Shown here piece after piece: positions 1 to 5,696 of a stretch of DNA of 14,391 bases. Every line of letters begins with the position of its first letter. Within the stretch, counting starts at the first letter, position 1. The DNA comes from an uncultured Eubacterium sp. GTDB lineage: Bacteria; Bacillota; Clostridia; Lachnospirales; Lachnospiraceae. A program made the translations under genes and the position numbers. Below the pieces are notes generated by a model. That model did no database searches and had not been told where the DNA came from. It worked only from the letters and a program-made list of their open reading frames with translations. The DNA is taken from positions 1 to 14,391 of the forward strand of contig CAJTSV010000098.1 in assembly GCA_910579075.1 (NCBI GenBank). The letters are read 5' to 3'.

Positions 1-1
1 T

Positions 2-28
2 GCAAAAGCAGCGGCGCAGAATGCTTAG
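2..28 (+). CDS. Possible C-terminal tail of an upstream gene (partial)
   Basis: One frame entering from the left edge reads AKAAAQNA and then stops at TAG (26-28). An Ala/Lys-rich end is plausible for a real protein and its codons resemble those of the neighbours. Nine codons cannot identify a family or prove coding. A second frame stays open to 132 (TGA) but reads as low-quality sequence rich in Pro, Arg and Ser. This is the only trace of whatever lies upstream. Confidence 0.25.
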   Translation, partial: AKAAAQNA

Positions 29-159
29 GAGTTCTTATATTCTGTAACCGGAACAGCCGGACACAGCCGGAGTTCCAGGGCCAGCGTCCGAGAGGCCATC
101 CCCCCCAATCCCGCCCCAGCATCTTAAAGTGAAAATTTTAACAAAATTCTCATTTCATA

Positions 160-195
160 TTGAATATTCCAATAAAAAGCGTTACTATATATAAT
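160..195 (+). promoter_or_regulatory. Candidate sigma-A-type promoter for the carboxyltransferase/Na+ pump operon
   Basis: Two overlapping arrangements with 17-bp spacers are visible. One is TTGAAT (160-165) with TACTAT (183-188). The other is TTCCAA (167-172) with a perfect TATAAT (190-195). The perfect -10 box favours a start near 202, giving a 5' leader of about 38 nt. This is motif inspection only. The location, in the AT-rich block directly before the first gene of the operon, supports it. Confidence 0.5.
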
Positions 196-203
196 GACGA
201 AAT

Positions 204-221
204 TTTTGAAAAGTTTCAAAA
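204..221. promoter_or_regulatory. 18-bp palindrome at the expected transcription start (candidate operator)
   Basis: TTTTGAAA-AG-TTTCAAAA is a perfect 8-2-8 inverted repeat. It begins nine bases after the TATAAT box and ends before the ribosome binding site at 227-232, which is where a repressor dimer would block initiation. It lacks a following T-tract and is too AT-rich to be a stable terminator. The regulator that would bind it is unknown, and chance palindromes are more common in AT-rich DNA. Confidence 0.4.
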
Positions 222-239
222 TAGATGGAGGGCTAAAGA

Positions 240-1676
240 ATGAGTAATAAGAAAGATAACTCTGCAATGCAGCGTATTGCAAAGTTAGTCGATGAAAACA
301 GCTTTATGGAAATTGGTTCGCTTGTTACTGCACGCAGCACCGATTTCAATCTGGCACAGACAGACACTCCTTCCGACGGCGTCATTACCGGGCACGGCCT
401 GATTGACGGGAATCTGGTATTTATTTACAGCCAGGACGCATCGGTCTTAGGGGGCACGATAGGTGAAATGCATGCGAAGAAAGTCGCAGCCGTATACGAC
501 ATGGCGGTCAAAATGGGAGCGCCGGTCATCGGCCTGATTGACTGCGCCGGCATCCGGCTTCAGGAATCTGTCGATGCACTCGAAGCGTTCGGGATGATTT
601 ACAGCCAGCAGGCGAAGGCATCCGGCGTTGTTCCGCAAATCAGCGCCGTATTCGGCACCTGCGGCGGCGGCCTTGCGATTGTTCCTGCGCTTAGTGACTT
701 TGCATTTGCAGAAGCAGATAACACAAAGCTGTTTATCAATTCCCCAAATGCAATCGACGGCAACCGCATCGACAAATGCAATACAGCTTCTGCCGCATTC
801 CAGAGTGCAGAGACCGGCATGATAGATGCAGTCTGTTCCGAAGATGAGATTATGGCCCGTATCCGCCAGCTTGTATGCATCCTTCCTTCCAATAATGCAC
901 AAAGCTGCTGCAGCGAAGACTGCATGGACGACTTAAACCGCGCCTGCGTGAGCCTTGATACCATGAAGGGCGACCCGCGCTATGTATTAAGCGAAATTTC
1001 GGACAGCCATGTATTTGCAGAAGCAAAAGCAGATTATGCAAAAGAAATGGTTGCAGGGTTTATCAAGTTAAACGGCATGACTGTCGGCGCAGTTGCAAAC
1101 TGTACGGAAATTTACGATGAAAAGGGAACGAAGACAGAAGAATTTGACGCTGCATTATCCGCAAGGGGATGCAATAAGGCGGCAGATTTTATTATGTTTT
1201 GCGACGCGTTTGACATTCCGGTTATTTCATTTACCAATGCAGCCGGCTTCCGTGCTTCGATGTGCTCGGAAAAAAATCTTGCAAAAGCAGCCGGACGCCT
1301 GGTGAACGCGTTTGCATCTGCAACGGTTCCAAAAATCAACCTGATTATGGACAGGGCATATGGAAGTGCCTATACGATTATGAATTCCAAGTCTCTTGGC
1401 GCAGATATCGTGTATGCATGGCCGGATGCAAAAACCGGCATGATGGAAGCAAAGCTTGCTGCCAAAATCATGTATGCAGATAAATCCGCAGACGTGATAG
1501 AGAAAAAAGCAGCTGAATATGAAGCGCTGCAGGGAAGCGTAAATGCTGCAGCAGCCCGCGGATATGTTGACCGCATCATAGACTATCCGGGTACGAGAAA
1601 GTATCTGATTGCGGCAGTGGAAATGCTGTGTACAAAACGCGTGGAACAGCCGGTACGAAAACATGGAACAAAGTAG
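240..1676 (+). CDS. Acyl-CoA carboxyltransferase-type subunit (12S/MmdA-like, divergent)
   Basis: 478 aa, a two-lobed crotonase-fold carboxyltransferase of the family containing methylmalonyl-CoA and glutaconyl-CoA decarboxylase alpha subunits and the transcarboxylase 12S subunit. These subunits move a carboxyl group between carboxybiotin and an acyl-CoA. The N-lobe shows GGTIGEMHAKK (71-81), DCAGIRLQES (101-110) and GTCGGGL (139-145), the usual oxyanion-hole segments. The C-lobe shows ATVPKINLIMDRAYGSAY (361-378) and GADIVYAWP (387-395). The C-terminus RKHGTK resembles the KHG end of MmdA proteins. It is shorter than typical members (about 510 aa), and the usual PGFLPG-type C-lobe loop is replaced by AAGFRAS (334-340). 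The start has GGAGGG seven bases upstream. It is the first gene of an operon with biotin carrier and sodium-pump subunits. Family assignment is firm; the substrate is not known. Confidence 0.85.
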   Translation: MSNKKDNSAMQRIAKLVDENSFMEIGSLVTARSTDFNLAQTDTPSDGVITGHGLIDGNLVFIYSQDASVLGGTIGEMHAKKVAAVYDMAVKMGAPVIGLIDCAGIRLQESVDALEAFGMIYSQQAKASGVVPQISAVFGTCGGGLAIVPALSDFAFAEADNTKLFINSPNAIDGNRIDKCNTASAAFQSAETGMIDAVCSEDEIMARIRQLVCILPSNNAQSCCSEDCMDDLNRACVSLDTMKGDPRYVLSEISDSHVFAEAKADYAKEMVAGFIKLNGMTVGAVANCTEIYDEKGTKTEEFDAALSARGCNKAADFIMFCDAFDIPVISFTNAAGFRASMCSEKNLAKAAGRLVNAFASATVPKINLIMDRAYGSAYTIMNSKSLGADIVYAWPDAKTGMMEAKLAAKIMYADKSADVIEKKAAEYEALQGSVNAAAARGYVDRIIDYPGTRKYLIAAVEMLCTKRVEQPVRKHGTK

Positions 1677-1694
1677 AAAGGTGACGGATATCAT

Positions 1695-2438
1695 ATGAAG
1701 AAAAAATTATGCCTGCTCATTTGTCTGTGCATGCTTGTTCTCGGCGTGTCTGCCTGCGGGGAAGACCCGAAGAAAATAGACTATAACGGGATGACTTATG
1801 ACGAGCTGGAGTCTTCGGCCCGGAACATGGCTGAAAGCCTTGCCGGGTTTACGGATGAGCAGCTGGATGAAGGCATTGCCTACTACGGGCAGTATGGGGA
1901 AACGCTTCTTGTCGACCTGATGACCCAGTGGAAAGAAATGAAGGAAGACCTTGGCAGCTTTGAACAGCTTGGGGAATTTACCATTGACAAATCAGGCAAG
2001 ACATTGACAACAACACAGGTAATGGAATGCAGCGGGCGTGATATTACACTGACCAGCGTATATAATTACCTGGACATGCAGATTACAGACCTGACGCTGG
2101 ATGAAATCTATACGCTTGGCGAAAAGATGCAGAAAGCCGCCATGAATACCCTGATGGGGCTTGGCACGGTATTTATGATTCTGATTTTAATCAGCCTCGT
2201 TATTTACGGATTTAAAATCATTCCATACCTGCAGGAAAAGGCAAAAGCAAAGCATGCGCCTGTGCAGGAAGCACCTCAGGCCCCGGTTTCGCAGGCTCCG
2301 GCCGTACCGGTGCCGGAAGCAGAGCCTGTGCAGGATGACAGCGAGCTGATTGCCGTTATTGCAGCAGCCATTGCAGCAGCAGAAGGCACGCTTTCCGCAG
2401 ACGGATTTATCGTGCGCTCGATTAAAAGAAGAAGATAA
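1695..2438 (+). CDS. OadG-type gamma subunit of a Na+-pumping decarboxylase with lipoprotein-like N-terminal domain
   Basis: 247 aa. Residues 1-21 form a lipoprotein signal peptide (MKKK, hydrophobic stretch, lipobox VSAC with Cys21). An acidic extracytoplasmic domain follows (about 22-147), then one membrane helix (about 152-172). The cytoplasmic part is a Pro/Ala-rich linker (188-213) and the segment ELIAVIAAAIAAAEG (217-231) ending in FIVRSIKRRR, which is typical of OadG/sodium-pump gamma subunits. In known complexes the gamma subunit is a small anchor of roughly 80-130 aa that holds the cytoplasmic carboxyltransferase to the membrane beta subunit. The extra outside domain is therefore unusual, and its function is unknown. 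The gene starts 18 bp after the carboxyltransferase stop, with AAAGGTGA upstream. A lipidated Cys plus a later helix gives two membrane attachments with the domain outside the cell. Confidence 0.8.
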   Translation: MKKKLCLLICLCMLVLGVSACGEDPKKIDYNGMTYDELESSARNMAESLAGFTDEQLDEGIAYYGQYGETLLVDLMTQWKEMKEDLGSFEQLGEFTIDKSGKTLTTTQVMECSGRDITLTSVYNYLDMQITDLTLDEIYTLGEKMQKAAMNTLMGLGTVFMILILISLVIYGFKIIPYLQEKAKAKHAPVQEAPQAPVSQAPAVPVPEAEPVQDDSELIAVIAAAIAAAEGTLSADGFIVRSIKRRR

Positions 2439-2632
2439 TCAGAAAATGAAAATTAAAAAGATGATAAATTAAGAAGATGATAAGAAAAGGCAGCAGGCAG
2501 AAGCTGCAATCATCCTCAGGACTATCCAATAGAAACAAAAAAATATAAAATAAAGGCAAACAAATAAAAAAGGCTCCCGGAACATCTCAGCCAGCCTGAA
2601 GTTTCTGGCAGCCGGCAAACAGGAGGAAAACA
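2439..2632 (+). other. A-rich intergenic gap inside the operon
   Basis: 194 bases with no supported gene, far longer than the 18-28 bp gaps elsewhere in this operon. It is strongly purine/A-rich. AGATGATAA occurs twice (2459-2467 and 2475-2483). Two small stems are visible: gcagc/gctgc near 2490-2510, and gccag/ctggc just before the next gene. Neither has a proper T-tract. TATAAA at 2544-2549 has no matching -35 box. It ends with AGGAGG (2621-2626) for the biotin carrier. A role in mRNA processing or in raising carrier expression is only a guess. Confidence 0.5.
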
Positions 2633-3001
2633 ATGAAAAGCTATACAATTACCGTAAATGGAAACGTTTATGATGTTACCGTAGAAGAAACCGGCGCATC
2701 CCAGGCAGCGCCAGTAATGGCAGCAGCCCCGGCACCACGGGCAGCCGCTGCTCCTGCCGCAGCCCCGAAGGCATCCGGTACAGCCGGCAGCATCAAAATC
2801 GAAGCCGGTGCAGCCGGAAAAGTATTTAAGATTGAATCATCCGCAGGCAGCCAGGTAAAAAAGGGCGACCCGATTCTCGTGCTGGAAATCATGAAAATGG
2901 AAACACCGGTTGTTGCACCGCAGGATGGCACAGTAGCAAGCATAGAGGTCGCTGTCGGCGATACTGTAGAATCAGGCGCATTATTAGCTACGATGAATTA
3001 A
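2633..3001 (+). CDS. Biotin carboxyl carrier subunit (1.3S/GcdC/MmdC type)
   Basis: 122 aa. An N-terminal beta segment (MKSYTITVNGNVYDVTVEE) is followed by an Ala/Pro-rich flexible linker (about 22-50) and a biotinyl domain (about 52-122). The biotinylation motif is EIMKMET (85-91), with Lys88 as the attachment site. The size and layout match the 123-residue 1.3S subunit of Propionibacterium transcarboxylase and the carriers of Na+-pumping decarboxylases. The protein would swing carboxybiotin between the carboxyltransferase subunits and the membrane beta subunit. The ATG is preceded by AGGAGG (2621-2626). A biotin ligase is needed in trans and is not in the window. As 5S-type OadA proteins often carry their own biotinyl domain and this one does not, this gene should supply it. 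Confidence 0.93.
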   Translation: MKSYTITVNGNVYDVTVEETGASQAAPVMAAAPAPRAAAAPAAAPKASGTAGSIKIEAGAAGKVFKIESSAGSQVKKGDPILVLEIMKMETPVVAPQDGTVASIEVAVGDTVESGALLATMN

Positions 3002-3028
3002 GAAGCAGATTATTTTAGGAGGACAAAT

Positions 3029-4180
3029 ATGCTTAGTTACGTTGGAGAGACAATGAGTAACCTCCTGCACCAGACCGCATTTTTTAACCTGACATGGGGA
3101 AATTACCTGATGATACTGGTTGCCTGTGTTTTCCTGTTTCTGGCAATTGCAAAAGGGTATGAGCCGCTGCTGCTTGTGCCGATTGCATTTGGCATGCTGC
3201 TTGTCAACATTTACCCGGACATTATGGCCAGCCCGGAGGAGACAAGCAATGGTGTGGGCGGATTACTGTATTATTTTTATACACTGGATGAATGGTCTAT
3301 CCTTCCGTCCCTGATTTTCTTAGGCGTCGGGGCGATGACAGACTTTGGGCCGCTGATTGCCAATCCAATCAGCTTTTTAATGGGTGCAGCGGCACAGTTT
3401 GGTATTTACATGGCTTATTTCATGGCTATTTTCATGGGCTTTAACGATAAGGCAGCCGCAGCGATTTCCATTATCGGCGGTGCTGACGGCCCGACATCCA
3501 TATTCCTGGCCGGAAAGCTCGGGCAGTCCGCACTGATGGGGCCGATTGCAGTCGCAGCGTACTCCTATATGGCGTTAGTTCCGGTTATCCAGCCGCCAAT
3601 TATGAAAGCGCTGACTACGAAAAAAGAACGGCAGATTAAAATGCAGAACCTGCGTCCGGTTTCCAAGCTGGAAAAGATTCTGTTCCCGATTATTGTTACG
3701 ATTATCGTCTGCCTGCTGCTGCCAACGACAGCTCCGTTAGTCGGCATGCTGATGCTCGGAAACCTGTTCCGTGAATCCGGCGTGGTAAGGCAGTTAACCG
3801 ATACGGCATCCAATGCACTGATGTACATCGTTGTTATCCTGCTTGGCACATCGGTTGGCGCGTCTACAAGCGCAGAAGCATTTTTAAATTTCAGCACGTT
3901 AAAAATCGTGGCTCTTGGCCTGATTGCATTTGCATTCGGCACGGCAGCAGGCGTTTTGCTCGGCAAGCTTTTGTGTGTCGTAACACATGGCAGAATCAAT
4001 CCGCTTATCGGCTCCGCAGGCGTGTCCGCAGTACCGATGGCAGCGCGCGTATCGCAGAAGGTGGGCGCAGAAGAAGACCCGACCAACTTTCTGCTTATGC
4101 ATGCAATGGGACCGAACGTTGCAGGCGTGATTGGCACGGCAGTCGCAGCCGGAACATTTATGGCCATTTTTGGCATATAA
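3029..4180 (+). CDS. Na+-translocating decarboxylase beta subunit (OadB/GcdB/MmdB family)
   Basis: 383 aa integral membrane protein with about nine or more hydrophobic segments. It decarboxylates carboxybiotin and couples CO2 release to Na+ export. Family signatures are intact: GGADGPT (150-156), whose Asp153 corresponds to the essential Asp of the Klebsiella enzyme, INPLIGSAGVSAVP (323-336) in the late ion-binding region, and MGPNVAGVIGTAVAAG (360-375) near the end. The N-terminal WGNYLMILVACVFLFLAIAKGYEPLLLVPIAFG stretch, described here in words as residues 23-55, is also typical. Length fits the family (roughly 370-430 aa). The start is preceded by TAGGAGGA. It lies 28 bp after the biotin carrier and 18 bp before the 5S subunit, so co-expression is likely. 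The sequence supports Na+ coupling by homology only. Confidence 0.93.
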   Translation: MLSYVGETMSNLLHQTAFFNLTWGNYLMILVACVFLFLAIAKGYEPLLLVPIAFGMLLVNIYPDIMASPEETSNGVGGLLYYFYTLDEWSILPSLIFLGVGAMTDFGPLIANPISFLMGAAAQFGIYMAYFMAIFMGFNDKAAAAISIIGGADGPTSIFLAGKLGQSALMGPIAVAAYSYMALVPVIQPPIMKALTTKKERQIKMQNLRPVSKLEKILFPIIVTIIVCLLLPTTAPLVGMLMLGNLFRESGVVRQLTDTASNALMYIVVILLGTSVGASTSAEAFLNFSTLKIVALGLIAFAFGTAAGVLLGKLLCVVTHGRINPLIGSAGVSAVPMAARVSQKVGAEEDPTNFLLMHAMGPNVAGVIGTAVAAGTFMAIFGI

Positions 4181-4198
4181 CAGGGAGGAATAGAAAAG

Positions 4199-5617
4199 AT
4201 GGCAGAAACTGCAAAAAAACCGTTAAAGATTACGGAAACTGTTTTACGTGATGCACACCAGTCTCTGATTGCAACGAGAATGACAACAGAGCAGATGCTT
4301 CCAATTATTGATAAAATGGACAAAGCCGGATTCCATGCTGTTGAATGCTGGGGCGGTGCTACGTTCGATGCATCCCTGCGGTTTTTAAAGGAAGACCCAT
4401 GGGAGAGGCTGCGCAAATTAAAGGCGGGATTTAAAAATACAAAGCTGCAGATGTTATTCCGCGGCCAGAATATTTTAGGCTACCGTCCGTATGCGGATGA
4501 TGTTGTGGAATATTTTGTACAGAAATCCATTGCAAACGGCATTGATATTATCCGTATTTTTGACTGCTTAAATGACCTGCGCAACCTGCAGACAGCTGTA
4601 ACTGCATGTAATAAAGAAAAAGGCCATGCACAGGTAGCGCTGTCTTATACGCTCGGTGATGCCTATACACTGAACTACTGGACAGATATGGCGAAAAAAA
4701 TCGAAGAAATGGGCGCAGATTCCATCTGTATCAAGGATATGGCAGGGCTTTTGGTTCCGCAGGAAGCAGACACGCTTGTAAAGGCGCTCAAAGCTTCCAC
4801 AAGCCTTCCGATTGAGCTGCATACGCACTATACGTCCGGCGTGGCATCGATGACCTATATGAAAGCGGTAGAAGCCGGCTGTGACATTATCGATACGGCC
4901 ATGTCACCGTTTGCGCTTGGCACCTCGCAGCCTGCTACCGAGGTTATGGCAGAAGCATTCAAGGGCTCTGTATATGATACCGGATTAGACCAGAACCTGT
5001 TAGCGGAAATCGCAGATTATTTCCGCCCGATGCGTGAAGAAGCGCTCGAAAGCGGCCTGATGAACCCGAAGGTGCTGGGCGTAAATATCAAAACACTGCT
5101 GTACCAGGTTCCGGGCGGCATGTTATCCAACCTGATTTCCCAGTTAAAGGAACAGGGCAAGGAAGACAAATACGAGGAAGTGCTGGCAGAAGTGCCGCGC
5201 GTGCGCAAAGACCTTGGCGAACCGCCGCTTGTAACGCCGTCTTCCCAGATTGTCGGCACGCAGGCAGTGTTTAATGTCTTAATGGGCGAGCGCTACAAGG
5301 TTGCTACCAAAGAAACCAAAGATGTACTGCTTGGAAAATACGGACAGACCGTAAAGCCGTTTAATCCGGAAGTTGTGGATAAGGTACTCGGTGAGGATAA
5401 GAAAAACGCAATCACCTGCAGGCCGGCTGACCTGCTCGAACCGGAATTATCCAAAATTGAAGCAGAGATGAAGCAGTGGAAACAGCAGGATGAGGATGTC
5501 CTGTCCTATGCACTGTTTCCGCAGGTTGCTACCGAGTTCTTCAAATACCGTGAAGCACAGCAGAAAAAAGTAGACGCTTTAGCTGCGGACACGAAGAACG
5601 GCGCTTATCCTGTCTGA
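4199..5617 (+). CDS. oadA: Oxaloacetate decarboxylase alpha / transcarboxylase 5S-type carboxyltransferase subunit
   Basis: 472 aa TIM-barrel carboxyltransferase that exchanges a carboxyl group between biotin and pyruvate/oxaloacetate. Visible motifs are LRDAHQSL (16-23, metal-binding Asp18), MLFRGQNILGYRPYADDVV (86-103 region), CIKDMAG (177-183, Lys179 as the expected carbamylated lysine) and ELHTHYTSG (206-214, the HxH metal ligands His208 and His210). The C-terminal conserved domain (about 300-455) is present, but the biotinyl domain of full-length OadA (about 590 aa) is absent, as in the propionibacterial 5S subunit and PycB-like proteins. The separate carrier at 2633-3001 fills that gap. 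GGAGG lies ten bases before the ATG. It is the last gene of the operon, followed by a hairpin terminator. No biotin carboxylase gene is present here, which argues for decarboxylase/transcarboxylase over ATP-dependent pyruvate carboxylase. Confidence 0.92.
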   Translation: MAETAKKPLKITETVLRDAHQSLIATRMTTEQMLPIIDKMDKAGFHAVECWGGATFDASLRFLKEDPWERLRKLKAGFKNTKLQMLFRGQNILGYRPYADDVVEYFVQKSIANGIDIIRIFDCLNDLRNLQTAVTACNKEKGHAQVALSYTLGDAYTLNYWTDMAKKIEEMGADSICIKDMAGLLVPQEADTLVKALKASTSLPIELHTHYTSGVASMTYMKAVEAGCDIIDTAMSPFALGTSQPATEVMAEAFKGSVYDTGLDQNLLAEIADYFRPMREEALESGLMNPKVLGVNIKTLLYQVPGGMLSNLISQLKEQGKEDKYEEVLAEVPRVRKDLGEPPLVTPSSQIVGTQAVFNVLMGERYKVATKETKDVLLGKYGQTVKPFNPEVVDKVLGEDKKNAITCRPADLLEPELSKIEAEMKQWKQQDEDVLSYALFPQVATEFFKYREAQQKKVDALAADTKNGAYPV

Positions 5618-5643
5618 AGCGTGCTTTCTGACTGAATTGGAAA

Positions 5644-5682
5644 AAAGGGTGTTGTAAACAGAGTTTGCAGCACCTTTTCTCT
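5644..5682 (+). terminator. Rho-independent terminator of the biotin/Na+ pump operon
   Basis: The core stem pairs GGTGTTGTAAAC (5648-5659) with GTTTGCAGCACC (5663-5674), 12 pairs with two G-U wobbles and a three-base loop (AGA). It extends outward through A-T pairs into a TTTTCTCT tract. It starts 27 bases after the oadA stop. Only a few bases separate it from the ribosome binding site of the next gene, so it may also act as a leader attenuator for that gene. Confidence 0.8.
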
Positions 5683-5692
5683 AAAAGGAGGT
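5673..5692 (+). promoter_or_regulatory. Strong RBS of the L,D-transpeptidase gene, able to pair with the terminator tail
   Basis: AAAAGGAGGT (5683-5692) is a near-ideal Shine-Dalgarno five bases before the ATG at 5697. The terminator tail CCTTTT (5673-5678) is perfectly complementary to AAAAGG (5683-5688) across a CTCT loop. This small hairpin would hide part of the ribosome binding site. It is mutually exclusive with the terminator because both use C5673-C5674 and the T-tract. The pairing is visible in the sequence; any regulatory role is inference. Confidence 0.4.
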
Positions 5693-5696
5693 ATCT

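Larger units (their letters stand above)
29..239 (+). other. Leader/intergenic region upstream of the biotin-Na+ pump operon
   Basis: This stretch holds no convincing gene. The left part (about 45-117) is GC-rich, with two cagccgga direct copies and a run of seven C at 100-106. The right part (about 121-225) turns sharply AT-rich, as expected for a promoter. It carries the candidate promoter and palindrome listed separately, then GGAGGG at 227-232, seven bases before the ATG at 240. A weak imperfect stem (ggaac/gttcc) lies in the GC-rich part, without a T-tract, and is not called a terminator. Confidence 0.5.

Noticed and set aside
50..85. Imperfect inverted repeat ggaac...gttcc as a terminator of the upstream gene
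   Set aside because: The stem is broken by mismatches and bulges, and no T-tract follows on either strand.
447..902. 151-codon minus-strand open frame inside the 12S-type carboxyltransferase gene
   Set aside because: It lies fully antisense to a gene with strong family motifs, its product is Cys/Arg-rich with no recognisable domain, and it has no ribosome binding site evidence.
2544..2549. TATAAA as an internal promoter before the biotin carrier
   Set aside because: The positions 16-18 bp upstream (about 2521) contain nothing like TTGACA, and A-rich DNA yields such boxes by chance.
3565..4416. 283-codon minus-strand open frame across oadB and oadA
   Set aside because: It spans the boundary of two well-supported genes on the other strand. 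The translation is low-complexity Ser/Ala/Ile-rich antisense of membrane helices, a common artefact.
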